Shown: one piece after another, positions 7,569-15,931 of the stretch
Position numbering within the stretch: position 1 is the first letter of the stretch
How the letters are laid out: the number at the start of each line of letters is the position of its first letter
Origin: Phycisphaerales bacterium
GTDB lineage: Bacteria > Planctomycetota > Phycisphaerae > Sedimentisphaerales > Anaerobacaceae
DNA: 61,763 nt
NCBI GenBank assembly: GCA_003141275.1
Contig: PLLM01000040.1
Coordinates: 1 to 61,763 of the forward strand
Direction: 5' to 3'
The notes under the pieces: model-generated
The model's database searches: none
Told to the model about the DNA's origin: nothing
Seen by the model: the letters and a program-made list of their open reading frames with translations, nothing else
Made by a program: the position numbers and the translations under genes

Positions 7569-9148
7569 CTCTTTTCTGGTTGGATTCGAACAAGGATTAC
7601 GCCGTGGGGCCGAACCATTGCTTCAAAACCGTCGCTGTATGTGCCGATATTCTTTTGTCGCCAGAGGTCGCGGACAACCTGATTGCCGGTCACGCCAAGC
7701 TGCTGCCAGGTAACTTTAACAGCATTCGGCTCTTCACCCGTATTGAAAAGTCCTGCTGCTTTTGAGCCGTCTTCGAGGTCTTTGGCCAATACTTGTGTTG
7801 TGCCCGTTGCGTAGAGTTGTTTTGCCATTTTACCGAGCGGGTCCTGGTTAATCGCGAGCACCTCATCATTCGTCAGCAGGTTTTGTGTGAAGTCATCGAG
7901 CTGGTCGAGGGGGCAGCCGATTAGAAGCGGGCTTGACCAGAGGCACCAAAGTGAAATATGCGTATATTGTTCGTCGGGTGTCAACTTAGTGGGATGGGGT
8001 GCCCCCCAGCCGACTTTGCCGACAACGAGCATATCAGCGTCAGCCCAGTGGCCCGGCCCGCTGAACGGCGCCCACTTGAGATGTTCCTTCCATATCTCAG
8101 TAACTCCAAACGCCCAGGTTTCGTGTACCTGTTTTTTGGTCCAGCCGTCGCGAATATCGCCCGTGGTTCTCCAGCAGTTGGCTAATTTTGCACATATAGC
8201 CGCTTTGCTGAAGTCCATACCAGCCGAAAGCGAGTAAATAATGTCACGCCCCGTTGCCTTAAGCGCATTTGCCATCGCGGCGATTTCTTTTTCCTGATGT
8301 GTGTGCCAGTCGAATTTGAGATAATCAATGCCCCACTGTCCATATTGTTGCGCATCGTTTGTATCGAAGGCGTATTTGCCGAGTCGCTTGTTGCTTTCGT
8401 AGTTGACCAGTTTTTCCCAGGAGCCGTTGGGGTCATCGCTGGAGCCGCCTTGGTAGCCGGCGTAAGTGGTTATCCATGGTGAAGAATAAACTCCGACTTT
8501 CAGGCCCAGCGAGTGAACGTAGTCACAAAGTCCCTTCATATCCGGGAATTTTTGATTGCCCTGGAGTGCGTTGAAAGGCCCGCCGCGTTTACCCTGCCAG
8601 GTGTCGTCGATATTGATATAGGTCCAGCCGTGGTTGACGAGTCCGCTGTCAATCATCGCCTTTGCGGATGCGCGGACGTTTTTATCTGAGACCTGAGCAG
8701 CCCAGCAGTTCCAGCTGTTCCAGCCCATAGGAGGGGTCAGGGCAATACTGTCGCCTACGACAATTTTGAATTTCTCGTATGCGACGGCGAGGTCGTTTTG
8801 CGCCTTGAGTGTTACGTCATAAGTTCCCGGTGTTGTCAGCGTGCCGGTTATCAGGCCGGTGCTGCGGTCGATTGTCAGTCCCGTCGGCAGGTTGTCCGCG
8901 CCAAAGACAATCGGCCTTTTACCTGTAGCCGGTACGATAAAGAGGAAAGGACTTCCGGGTCGGACGCCGAAGACCCTTGCGCCGTTAATTTGCGGCTTAT
9001 CCTGAGCTTTTGGCGTGAGGATATATTTCGCATCAGGGGGCATTTTTAATTCCTTGGGTGAGTATGTTTTCTGCTGGTCGGCCATATCGCATCCGGCAAT
9101 CATGATAAGAGCTGCCAGAACGCCGATTATCGTGGTTTGTTTGCTCAT
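7565..9148 (-). CDS. GH27 alpha-galactosidase-like lipoprotein with putative Ig domain
   Basis: The 527-residue protein begins with a lipoprotein signal (LIMIAGC). A putative Ig (He_PIG-type) domain at about 55-130 contains GLTIDRSTGLITGTLTTPGT. The catalytic barrel begins at PPMGWNSWNCW, a hallmark of glycoside hydrolase family 27. The nucleophile Asp is expected in YLKFDWH, and GPGHWADADMLVVG is another conserved block. It should release terminal alpha-galactose (or a related alpha-sugar) from glycans outside the cytoplasm. The start at 9148 has GGAAAGGAC before it. It heads an operon in which three cytoplasmic sugar-activation genes overlap end to end, suggesting that the released sugar feeds those enzymes. 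Confidence 0.87.
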   Translation of the reverse strand: MSKQTTIIGVLAALIMIAGCDMADQQKTYSPKELKMPPDAKYILTPKAQDKPQINGARVFGVRPGSPFLFIVPATGKRPIVFGADNLPTGLTIDRSTGLITGTLTTPGTYDVTLKAQNDLAVAYEKFKIVVGDSIALTPPMGWNSWNCWAAQVSDKNVRASAKAMIDSGLVNHGWTYINIDDTWQGKRGGPFNALQGNQKFPDMKGLCDYVHSLGLKVGVYSSPWITTYAGYQGGSSDDPNGSWEKLVNYESNKRLGKYAFDTNDAQQYGQWGIDYLKFDWHTHQEKEIAAMANALKATGRDIIYSLSAGMDFSKAAICAKLANCWRTTGDIRDGWTKKQVHETWAFGVTEIWKEHLKWAPFSGPGHWADADMLVVGKVGWGAPHPTKLTPDEQYTHISLWCLWSSPLLIGCPLDQLDDFTQNLLTNDEVLAINQDPLGKMAKQLYATGTTQVLAKDLEDGSKAAGLFNTGEEPNAVKVTWQQLGVTGNQVVRDLWRQKNIGTYSDGFEAMVRPHGVILVRIQPEKR

Positions 9149-9482
9149 AAGACCCGTCCTTTCCTATCTTCAAACGACAATAAGCATTTGTTAATTGTTG
9201 CATTAGTGATTTCAAACTTTAACTTATTGCGGGCCAGTTATCAAGTGCGAGAAAATAGCGGCAGAGCGGAAAAAAATTTCAACTTTCATTATAGGCCGTT
9301 TGATGATATAAAAGTGTCCGCGAGCATAGCGGCAAAATTTAAAATATTGAGAAAGACGGTATATTTGGAGGGCGTTTGCAACTCTTGCACAAGCAAACCC
9401 AGGTCATAAGCACGCAATGGACATCAGTCAGGCATTGGGAAAATAAAGTTTTGAGATTATTTGGAATTTAAGGAGGTCATAA
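9149..9482. other. Divergent intergenic region between the glycosidase and rubrerythrin genes
   Basis: About 330 bases separate the two divergent operons and must hold both promoters. A good ribosome-binding site (AAGGAGG) precedes the rubrerythrin ATG. A weak inverted pair GTTTGC / GCAAAC with a 13-base loop lies near 9374-9398. I see no confident promoter, known riboswitch or small gene. Confidence 0.4.
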
Positions 9483-10055
9483 ATGAAACTGAAAGGGTCA
9501 CAGACAGAGAAGAATCTGCTGATTGCCTTTGCGGGCGAATCGCAGGCGAGGAACCGCTATACCTATTTCGCGAGTCAGGCCAGGAAAGAGGGCTATGAAC
9601 AGATAGCGGCCATTTTCGAGGAGACCGCCAACCAGGAAAAGGAGCATGCCAAAAGAGAGTTCAAGTTTCTTGAGGGCGGCGAGGTAGAAATTACCGCGGC
9701 CTATCCGGCCGGAGCCATAGGCAATACACTGGAGAACCTCAAGGAGGCGGCCGGCGGCGAACATTATGAGAATACCATTATGTACCCGGAATTTGCGAAG
9801 ACCGCGGAAAAGGAAGGATTCCCGACGATAGCGAATGTCTTCAGGAACATAGCTGTTGCGGAAAAAAGACATGAGCAGCGTTACGTGGCGCTTGCCAAAA
9901 ACATAACCGAAGGAGTTGTGTTCAAAAGGTCAAAACCCGTCAGATGGGTTTGCAGAAACTGCGGATACGTTCACGAGGGGACTGAGCCGCCTGATTCCTG
10001 CCCTGCCTGTGCGCATCCGAAGGCGCACTTTGAGCTTGAGGCGGTTAATTATTGA
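9483..10055 (+). CDS. rbr: Rubrerythrin
   Basis: Rubrerythrin reduces hydrogen peroxide to water in anaerobes, using electrons from rubredoxin. The 190-residue protein has the full two-domain form: a four-helix di-iron domain (about 1-145, with [23 protein letters not shown] and [17 protein letters not shown] carrying the Glu/His ligands) and a C-terminal rubredoxin-like iron site ([10 protein letters not shown] ... CPACAHP). The ribosome-binding site AAGGAGG is strong. It is the first gene of a long same-strand run of oxygen-defence genes extending to about 18.5 kb, and the rubredoxin fusion encoded at 13.1 kb is a plausible electron donor. Confidence 0.95.
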   Translation: MKLKGSQTEKNLLIAFAGESQARNRYTYFASQARKEGYEQIAAIFEETANQEKEHAKREFKFLEGGEVEITAAYPAGAIGNTLENLKEAAGGEHYENTIMYPEFAKTAEKEGFPTIANVFRNIAVAEKRHEQRYVALAKNITEGVVFKRSKPVRWVCRNCGYVHEGTEPPDSCPACAHPKAHFELEAVNY

Positions 10056-10173
10056 GGACACATAGGCAACCTCCCATCATAAAATAGGGGATTTGCTTAT
10101 AGTAACATTTTGCTCGTTACTATATTCTGATGACAGTGAGGGGCAAAGAAGCGAGGCCATGTTTGGTCCCCGA

Positions 10174-10205
10174 AACCGGGATCAAACCTGGCCGATATCC
10201 CGGTT
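10174..10205 (+). repeat. Stem-loop just before the thiol peroxidase gene
   Basis: AACCGGGAT at 10174-10182 and ATCCCGGTT at 10197-10205 form a perfect 9-bp inverted repeat with a 14-base loop. It ends a few bases before the ribosome-binding site (GGAGAAG, 10209-10215) of the next gene, so it could protect the mRNA or modulate initiation. There is no T-run, so it is not a typical terminator. Confidence 0.5.
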
Positions 10206-10221
10206 GTTGGAGAAGTTAATT

Positions 10222-10818
10222 ATGAGTAAAAGATGGGTAAAAATATGTGTTTTTGGATTTGTTGCATCGATGGCGTTACTGTTTACAGGATGCAGGGAGA
10301 ACATTATGGAAGAACGGACAGGTTTGGTTACGATGAAGGGTAAGCCGGTTACCCTTGTCGGTCAGGCGGTAAAAGTGGGACAAAAAGCGCCTGATTTTGA
10401 AGTTACGGCAAACGATTTGTCGCCGGTTAAGTTGTCGTCTTTTGCCGGCAAGGTCTGTATCATCGCGTCTGTGCCGTCGTTAGACACCGCGGTCTGCGAT
10501 TTGGAGACCCGCAAGTTTAATGAGAAGGCGGCCCAGCTCGGCGGCGACGTTGTGGTGCTGACAATCAGTATGGATTTGCCGTTTGCGCAAAAGCGTTGGT
10601 GCGGGGCGGCAGGCATAAAAAACGTTCAGACGCTGTCGGACCATCGCGACGCCTCGTTCGGCAGGGCGTATGGAGTGTTGATAAAGGACTTGCGGCTGCT
10701 GGCCAGGGCGGTATTCGTTGTTGATAAGAAGGGCGTTGTACGCCACCTTCAAATAGTGCCTGAGATTGCCACTGAGCCGGATTACGATGCGGTATTGAAG
10801 GCAGTCAAAGAGTTGTAA
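10222..10818 (+). CDS. tpx: Thiol peroxidase (Tpx-type peroxiredoxin), predicted lipoprotein
   Basis: This atypical 2-Cys peroxiredoxin reduces hydrogen peroxide and alkyl hydroperoxides. The peroxidatic Cys lies in SVPSLDTAVCDLETRKFN, and the resolving Cys is in AQKRWCGAAGI, as in Tpx. I place the start at ATG 10222, preceded by GGAGAAG. This 198-residue form begins with a hydrophobic signal and a lipobox ending FTGC (Cys about 24). Tpx is normally cytosolic or periplasmic without a lipid anchor, so a tethered form is unusual; it would meet peroxide at the cell envelope. The reductant is unknown. It lies between rubrerythrin and the flavodiiron protein. Confidence 0.88.
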   Translation: MSKRWVKICVFGFVASMALLFTGCRENIMEERTGLVTMKGKPVTLVGQAVKVGQKAPDFEVTANDLSPVKLSSFAGKVCIIASVPSLDTAVCDLETRKFNEKAAQLGGDVVVLTISMDLPFAQKRWCGAAGIKNVQTLSDHRDASFGRAYGVLIKDLRLLARAVFVVDKKGVVRHLQIVPEIATEPDYDAVLKAVKEL

Positions 10819-10844
10819 GGACATCGCTAAAAGGATTTTGACTT

Positions 10845-12029
10845 ATGACCAATGAGATTAAACCCAACGTATATGCGGTAGGGGCTATCGACTGGGACAG
10901 ACGGCTGTTCGATGAATTGATTCCGCTGCCCGACGGCACCAGCTACAACGCCTACCTGATAAAGGGCAGCGAAAAAACAGCTCTGCTGGACACGGTTGAC
11001 CCGAAAAAGACGCACGTTTTGCTGGAGAATCTCGCCGGTACGGGAGTCGAACGAATCGATTACGTTGTCGCCCATCACGCCGAGCAGGACCATTCCGGCT
11101 CGATACCCGACGTGCTGTTGCTTTATCCCGAAGCGAAAGTCGTCACAAATGCCAAGTGCAAGGCGATGCTGATGGATCTTTTGCGCATAGAGGACGACAA
11201 ATTCATTGTTGTCGAGGATGGGCAGGAATTGTCGCTGGGCGATAAGACGCTTAAGTTTGTTTTTATCCCATGGGTGCACTGGCCCGAAACGATGGGCACT
11301 TATCTCGCGGAGGACAAAATCCTCTTCCCCTGTGATTTCTTTGGCTCGCACCTGGCGACAAGCAGCTTGTTTGTGGAAAATGAGTCGATGGTTTATGAAT
11401 GTGCGAAACGGTATTACGCTGAGATTATGATGCCGTTCAGGACTCCGATAAAAAACAATCTCAAGAAGCTCGAATCGCTTGATATTCAGATAATTGCGCC
11501 AAGTCACGGCCCAGTTTATCAAAGGCCTAAATTTATAATCGACGCCTACAAGGACTGGGTCAGCGACGAGGTGAAAAATGAAGTGGTAGTGGCGTACGTC
11601 TCGATGCACGACAGCACGCGTGAGATGGTTGAGCATATTGTTGACGCGCTGGCCGAGCGAGGTATAAAGGTCAGGCAGTTTAATCTGACTGGTGTGGATA
11701 TAGGCGAACTGGCGATGGCGCTTGTGGATGCGGCTACGGTAGTTATCGGTTCGCCCACGTTTCTTGTCGGCCCACATCCCACGGCTGCATATGCGACGAT
11801 GCTGGCAAATGCGCTTCGGCCAAAGACGAGATTTGTTTCGATTATTGGTTCTTTTGGCTGGGCTGGCAAAATGGTCGAGCAGTTATCCGGAATGCTGGGC
11901 AATCTGAAAGTTGAGGTCATAGAGCCGGTGATAACGAAAGGTGTGGCGACGGACAAGGATTTTGTCGCGTTGGACCTGCTGGCGGAAAAAATCGCAGCCA
12001 AACACCGGGAAATCGGAGTGCTTAAATAG
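10845..12029 (+). CDS. fprA: Flavodiiron protein (A-type flavoprotein)
   Basis: Flavodiiron proteins reduce oxygen to water or nitric oxide to nitrous oxide. The 394-residue protein has the standard layout: an N-terminal metallo-beta-lactamase-like domain with a di-iron site (HHAEQDH at residues 77-83, PWVHWPETM, FPCDFFGSH and SHGPVY as later ligand blocks) and a C-terminal flavodoxin domain from about 255 (VAYVSMHDSTREMVEHI, GSPTFLVGPHP). Electrons normally come from rubredoxin, which fits the rubredoxin domain encoded 1 kb downstream. Whether the main substrate is oxygen or nitric oxide cannot be told from sequence. Confidence 0.95.
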   Translation: MTNEIKPNVYAVGAIDWDRRLFDELIPLPDGTSYNAYLIKGSEKTALLDTVDPKKTHVLLENLAGTGVERIDYVVAHHAEQDHSGSIPDVLLLYPEAKVVTNAKCKAMLMDLLRIEDDKFIVVEDGQELSLGDKTLKFVFIPWVHWPETMGTYLAEDKILFPCDFFGSHLATSSLFVENESMVYECAKRYYAEIMMPFRTPIKNNLKKLESLDIQIIAPSHGPVYQRPKFIIDAYKDWVSDEVKNEVVVAYVSMHDSTREMVEHIVDALAERGIKVRQFNLTGVDIGELAMALVDAATVVIGSPTFLVGPHPTAAYATMLANALRPKTRFVSIIGSFGWAGKMVEQLSGMLGNLKVEVIEPVITKGVATDKDFVALDLLAEKIAAKHREIGVLK

Positions 12030-12092
12030 TTAATGATAGCGGGATAAAGAAACGGAAGAAGCCAATTCAATTTTATGTGAAAGGGGTTTACA

Positions 12093-12470
12093 ATGGCTGA
12101 GAGATTGGAAGTTTACGAGTGCAAAACATGCGGCGATATAGTTGAGGTGCTGCGAGGGGGCAAGGGAAAAATGGTCTGCTGCGAACAGCCGATGGTAAAA
12201 CTGGTTGTCAATACAGTTGACGCCTCGAAGGAAAAACACGTGCCGGTAATCGAGAAACTCCCCGACGGCTTCAAGGTTAAGGTTGGTAGTGTTCCTCACC
12301 CGATGGAGGAAAAGCATTATATTGAATGGATTGAGCTTCTCGCGGATGGTAAAGTATATCGCCAGTTCCTCAAACCGGGCGTTGCGCCCGAGGCGATTTT
12401 TAACATTAAAGCGACCAATGTAACGGCTCGTGAACATTGCAACATTCATGGTCTGTGGGAAGGAAAGTAA
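12093..12470 (+). CDS. dfx: Desulfoferrodoxin (superoxide reductase)
   Basis: Superoxide reductase converts superoxide to peroxide without releasing oxygen. The 125-residue protein has both iron sites. The desulforedoxin-like centre uses Cys10, Cys13, Cys29 and Cys30 (YECKTCG ... VCCEQP). The catalytic centre uses His49 (in EKHVPV), His69 and His75 ([12 protein letters not shown]), and Cys116 and His119 (HCNIHGLW). These positions match the classical Desulfovibrio protein. The nearby Glu47-Lys48 pair is also conserved. Peroxide made here can be removed by rubrerythrin and Tpx from the same gene run, and rubredoxin is the expected electron donor. Confidence 0.96.
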   Translation: MAERLEVYECKTCGDIVEVLRGGKGKMVCCEQPMVKLVVNTVDASKEKHVPVIEKLPDGFKVKVGSVPHPMEEKHYIEWIELLADGKVYRQFLKPGVAPEAIFNIKATNVTAREHCNIHGLWEGK

Positions 12471-12538
12471 CCGGCTCGATGTATATGCTCGGAAAGGAAT
12501 CTGGCAAACGCGGGGCCGCAAAGTAAGGAGATTGATAA

Positions 12539-13027
12539 ATGGCGATAAGTTTCAACCTGGACGAAATTTTTGAAATGGCCGAGCAAATAGAAAAAAACGG
12601 CGCAAGCTTTTATCGTGAGGCCGCCCGCAAGACCGGCGACAAGGCGACCCAGAAAACGTTTGTGAATTTGGCGGTGATGGAAGATGGCCATCTCAAAATA
12701 TTCCAGGAAATGAGAAAACAGCTTGATGCCTCTGATAAAGAGCCGACAAATTTTGACCCGGACAACGAGGCGGCTTTTTATTTGCAGGCGATGGCCTCCA
12801 ATCACGGTATCGAAGGCAAAAAGGACCGGCTGACCAAACTGTCCGGTAACGAAACGATAAGAGAGATATTTGAGATAGCCGTCAACGCCGAAAAAAACTC
12901 GATTGTGTTCTATACCGCCCTCAAAGAAATTGTCTCCGCCATGGGCAGGGATAAAGTCGATACGATTATTTCGGAAGAACTTGGCCATTTGGCAATACTG
13001 AAGACGCAGCTGACACAATTGCCGTAA
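12539..13027 (+). CDS. Ferritin-like di-iron protein (rubrerythrin-related, no rubredoxin domain)
   Basis: The 162-residue all-helical protein has paired Glu/His di-iron ligand motifs typical of the rubrerythrin/ferritin superfamily: [15 protein letters not shown] and [12 protein letters not shown] in the first half, [15 protein letters not shown] and [10 protein letters not shown] in the second. There is no C-terminal iron-sulphur or rubredoxin segment. It is probably involved in peroxide reduction or iron handling. A similar but distinct protein is encoded at 15.4 kb, so two such genes bracket the flavin reductase and zwf genes. AAGGAG lies before the ATG at 12539. Confidence 0.85.
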   Translation: MAISFNLDEIFEMAEQIEKNGASFYREAARKTGDKATQKTFVNLAVMEDGHLKIFQEMRKQLDASDKEPTNFDPDNEAAFYLQAMASNHGIEGKKDRLTKLSGNETIREIFEIAVNAEKNSIVFYTALKEIVSAMGRDKVDTIISEELGHLAILKTQLTQLP

Positions 13028-13077
13028 TACGGGTCGAGACCGGTTTGACTTACGCCGGAGAGGCAGGAAGCCGAACG

Positions 13078-13782
13078 ATGCTTGATTTGGAATCGTTGTT
13101 CAAACTTAGCTATGGGATGTGTATTATCGCCTCGAAAGGGGAAGGTAAACTCAACGGGTGTATCGTCAATACGGTGTTCCAGTTAACGCCCGACCCGCCT
13201 GTGGTGGCGGTAAGTGTCAACAAACAGTGTCTGACGCACCAGCTCATCGGCGCAAGCAGGGTTTTTGCCGTTTCAATCCTTTCCGAAGCGGCGCCGATAC
13301 CCTTCATCGGCAAATTCGGCTTCAGGACAGGCAGGGACATAAACAAGCTTGAACAGGTGAAATATCGCCTCGGCACGACGGGTTCGCCGATAATCCTTGA
13401 TAATACCGTTGGGTTTCTTGAAGCGGAGTTGACGCAAAGCGTTGACGTCGGAAGCCACACGCTTTTTATAGGCAAAATAGTTGCCTGCGAATCGCTCGAA
13501 GGCAAAGGTTATCCAATGACTTATGCCTATTATCGCGATGTCAAGCACGGCAAAACGCCCAAGTCTGCGGCTACTTATATTGAACATAAATCTCAGGCGG
13601 CTGAAGGAGTAAAAACGATGAAGAAGTACAGATGTATTATGTGCAGCTATATTTATGACCCGGCGGTGGGCGACCCTGATAACGGCGTCAAGCCGGGGAC
13701 GAGTTTTGAGAATTTGCCCGCTGACTGGGTTTGCCCGGACTGCGGCGCAGGAAAAGATGAGTTTGAACCGGTCGAGGGCTGA
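13078..13782 (+). CDS. Flavin reductase-rubredoxin fusion (high-molecular-weight rubredoxin type)
   Basis: The 234-residue protein joins a flavoredoxin/FMN-binding flavin reductase domain (about 1-160, starting [14 protein letters not shown], with [11 protein letters not shown] and FGFRTGRD) to a rubredoxin (last 54 residues, with [10 protein letters not shown] and [13 protein letters not shown]). Such fusions pass electrons from NAD(P)H to flavodiiron proteins and rubrerythrins, which are encoded just upstream. I place the start at ATG 13078; an upstream in-frame start at 13045 adds only 11 residues. A strong ribosome-binding site with an ATG occurs exactly at the rubredoxin boundary and is annotated separately. 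Confidence 0.88.
   Translation: MLDLESLFKLSYGMCIIASKGEGKLNGCIVNTVFQLTPDPPVVAVSVNKQCLTHQLIGASRVFAVSILSEAAPIPFIGKFGFRTGRDINKLEQVKYRLGTTGSPIILDNTVGFLEAELTQSVDVGSHTLFIGKIVACESLEGKGYPMTYAYYRDVKHGKTPKSAATYIEHKSQAAEGVKTMKKYRCIMCSYIYDPAVGDPDNGVKPGTSFENLPADWVCPDCGAGKDEFEPVEG
13604..13620 (+). promoter_or_regulatory. Internal ribosome-binding site and ATG at the rubredoxin domain
   Basis: Inside the fusion gene, AAGGAG at 13604-13609 is followed after 8 bases by ATG at 13618, in frame. Initiation here would give a 54-residue protein starting MKKYRCIMC, exactly the size and start of a free rubredoxin. The linker codons could have taken other forms, so the match looks purposeful, but translation from this site is inference. 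Confidence 0.55.
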
Positions 13783-13840
13783 TTTCTCCGCTGGGACGCC
13801 GGCGGTACAGCCGTCATCGTTATTTTGACGGGCCTTTGTC

Positions 13841-15388
13841 ATGAGTGATATTTGTCCGACAGTTTTACCCCAGGAAATCGCCTGTGCGGAGGTTAATGCT
13901 CCTCCTTGTGGTATAGTTGTATTCGGGGCCTCTGGCGACCTGGTCCGTCGCAAATTGCTCAGCAGTGTCTTTGAGCTTTTAAGGCGTGGTTTGCTCAATG
14001 AGAATTTTTACCTTGTGGGCTGTAGCAGAAGCAGCTTTTCCGATGAGCAGTACAGGACCGATGTTGGCGATTGCATACGGGAATCCCTCGGAGATGTCCC
14101 CTCAGATTTGCTGAGGCGTTTTACAGACAAGGTTTATTATATTGTCGGCGATTACGAACAGGAGTCATTTTACAAATCTATTGCCGCGAAAATATCTCAG
14201 CTCGACGGCGAGCACAACGTCGAAGGCGGTCGCATCTTTTATCTTGCCGTGCCGCCGTTGCTGTATGGGACAATAGTGGAAGGACTCGATAAAGCGGGGC
14301 TTTCCTGTCCAGGCAAACCAGGGTGCGAACGGATTCGCGTGGTTGTCGAAAAACCATTCGGTAGAGATTTAAAAAGCGCCGATGACCTTAACCAGACCAT
14401 TCACAGGCATTTCGGCGAACGGCAAATATACCGCATCGACCATTATCTGGGAAAAGAGACGGTCCAGAATATACTGATGTTCAGGTTTGCCAATACAATT
14501 TTTGAGCCGGTGTGGAATCGCAATTTTATCGACCACGTCCAGATTACGATAGCCGAATCGGTGGGTGTCGAGCATCGCGGCGGATATTACGATAATGCAG
14601 GCGCTTTGCGTGATATGTTTCAGAATCATATGTTAGGTATGCTTGCCCTGGTGGCGATGGAACCGCCCCCCTCGTTTGAGGCCGACCACGTTCGTGACGA
14701 AAAAGTCAAACTGCTGCGGTGTATCAGGCCTTTGACCTCGCAAGGCGTAAACTCCGATTTTGTCAGGGGGCAATATACAGCCGGCCGGATTGACGGCCAA
14801 AAAGTTTGCGGTTATCGACATGAGCCGAAGGTCGATGCCGTTTCCACGACGGAGACATATGTTGCCGCGAGATTGTTCGTGGATAACTGGCGATGGCAGG
14901 ATGTGCCTTTTTATCTCAGGACCGGCAAACGTCTGGCGAGAAAAGACACGGAGATTGCTATCACGTTCAAAAAGATTCCTCATTCGATGTTCGTTTCCGC
15001 GGGGCTGCCTGATTTGCCCGCCAATACGCTGGTGATGCACATTCAGCCGGAGGAGGGAATCTCGCTGAGCTTCCAGGCCAAGCGTCCCGGTTCGAAGGTC
15101 TGTATTGGGACGCTCAGAATGAAATTCAGTTATGCCGAGGTCTTCGGCGGCGAGCCGCCTGACGCTTATCAGCGATTGCTTCTGGATTGTATGCTCGGCG
15201 ACCAGACGCTTTTTACCAGGCAGGATGATGTGAAGATTTCCTGGAGTTTGCTTGAGCCGGTCCTGAAAATGTGGGAAGATAAGTCGTCGATGCCTTATGA
15301 ATACCGTGCGGGTTCCGAAAGCTTTTTACAGGCCGACCGGCTTATCGAATCAGACGGCAGGAAATGGCGGCCCTTGTCTGAGATATGA
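13841..15388 (+). CDS. zwf: Glucose-6-phosphate dehydrogenase
   Basis: This enzyme oxidises glucose 6-phosphate to 6-phosphogluconolactone and makes NADPH. The 515-residue length is normal. The NADP-binding loop is VVFGASGDLVRRKL near residue 28, EKPFGRDL is a conserved structural block, and the active-site signature is RIDHYLGKETVQN with the catalytic His. No gnd or pgl gene is visible nearby. Its position within the oxygen-defence genes suggests it supplies NADPH for the flavin reductase and peroxide-removing proteins. The ribosome-binding site is weak. Confidence 0.95.
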   Translation: MSDICPTVLPQEIACAEVNAPPCGIVVFGASGDLVRRKLLSSVFELLRRGLLNENFYLVGCSRSSFSDEQYRTDVGDCIRESLGDVPSDLLRRFTDKVYYIVGDYEQESFYKSIAAKISQLDGEHNVEGGRIFYLAVPPLLYGTIVEGLDKAGLSCPGKPGCERIRVVVEKPFGRDLKSADDLNQTIHRHFGERQIYRIDHYLGKETVQNILMFRFANTIFEPVWNRNFIDHVQITIAESVGVEHRGGYYDNAGALRDMFQNHMLGMLALVAMEPPPSFEADHVRDEKVKLLRCIRPLTSQGVNSDFVRGQYTAGRIDGQKVCGYRHEPKVDAVSTTETYVAARLFVDNWRWQDVPFYLRTGKRLARKDTEIAITFKKIPHSMFVSAGLPDLPANTLVMHIQPEEGISLSFQAKRPGSKVCIGTLRMKFSYAEVFGGEPPDAYQRLLLDCMLGDQTLFTRQDDVKISWSLLEPVLKMWEDKSSMPYEYRAGSESFLQADRLIESDGRKWRPLSEI

Positions 15389-15413
15389 ACGGTTCTGTTT
15401 GGAGAAATAAACG

Positions 15414-15899
15414 ATGAACATATTTGAATTCGCTATAGAAAAAGAGCAGTTTTCCGAACAGTACTATCGCCAGTTGGCTCAGCAGGCGCCGCACAAGGGG
15501 CTTATCAGCATCCTTACTATGCTTGCCGACGAGGAGCACGGTCATGTTGAGGTTGTCTCGAAAATGAAGGAGGGTGTCTCTGTCGAAGTCGCGGATACTA
15601 TATTGCTGACCAATGCCAAAACGATTTTTGCGAAGATGAGGCAGAGCAAAGAAAAGTTCAAGTTCGGCGACAGCCAGATTGACCTTTACAAAAAGGCGCA
15701 GGACATAGAAAAAGACAGCCGTTCTTTCTACCGCCAGAAAGCGCAGGAATCAGAAAACCCAAGTCATAAGGCGATATTTAATACGCTGGCGGAAGAAGAA
15801 AACAAGCATTACTTCCTTCTCGAAAATATAATCGAGTTCGTTTCCAGGCCTCAGACGTGGCTGGAAAACGCGGAGTTCCATCATCTCGAAAAGTATTGA
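15414..15899 (+). CDS. Ferritin-like di-iron protein (second copy)
   Basis: The 161-residue helical protein carries EKEQFSEQYYRQLA, DEEHGHVEVVSKM, IEKDSRSFYRQKA and EEENKHYFLLENI, the two pairs of Glu/ExxH motifs that bind two irons in rubrerythrin-like four-helix bundles. It lacks a rubredoxin domain. GGAGAAA lies before ATG 15414. It is related in layout to the protein encoded at 12.5 kb but clearly divergent, so the pair is not a recent duplication. The gene ends 32 bases before the start I chose for korA. Confidence 0.85.
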   Translation: MNIFEFAIEKEQFSEQYYRQLAQQAPHKGLISILTMLADEEHGHVEVVSKMKEGVSVEVADTILLTNAKTIFAKMRQSKEKFKFGDSQIDLYKKAQDIEKDSRSFYRQKAQESENPSHKAIFNTLAEEENKHYFLLENIIEFVSRPQTWLENAEFHHLEKY

Positions 15900-15931
15900 T
15901 TGGTGATAGTCGAAAACGGGCGGGTACGGAT

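Noticed and set aside
9374-9398. Weak inverted repeat before rubrerythrin as a PerR or other operator
   Set aside because: Six-base arms with a 13-base loop are too weak to support an operator call and do not match the known PerR consensus.
15857-15931. Longer korA start
   Set aside because: The extension overlaps the preceding ferritin-like gene by 43 bases, lacks a good ribosome-binding site and has no family similarity; the ATG at 15932 starts the conserved domain properly.
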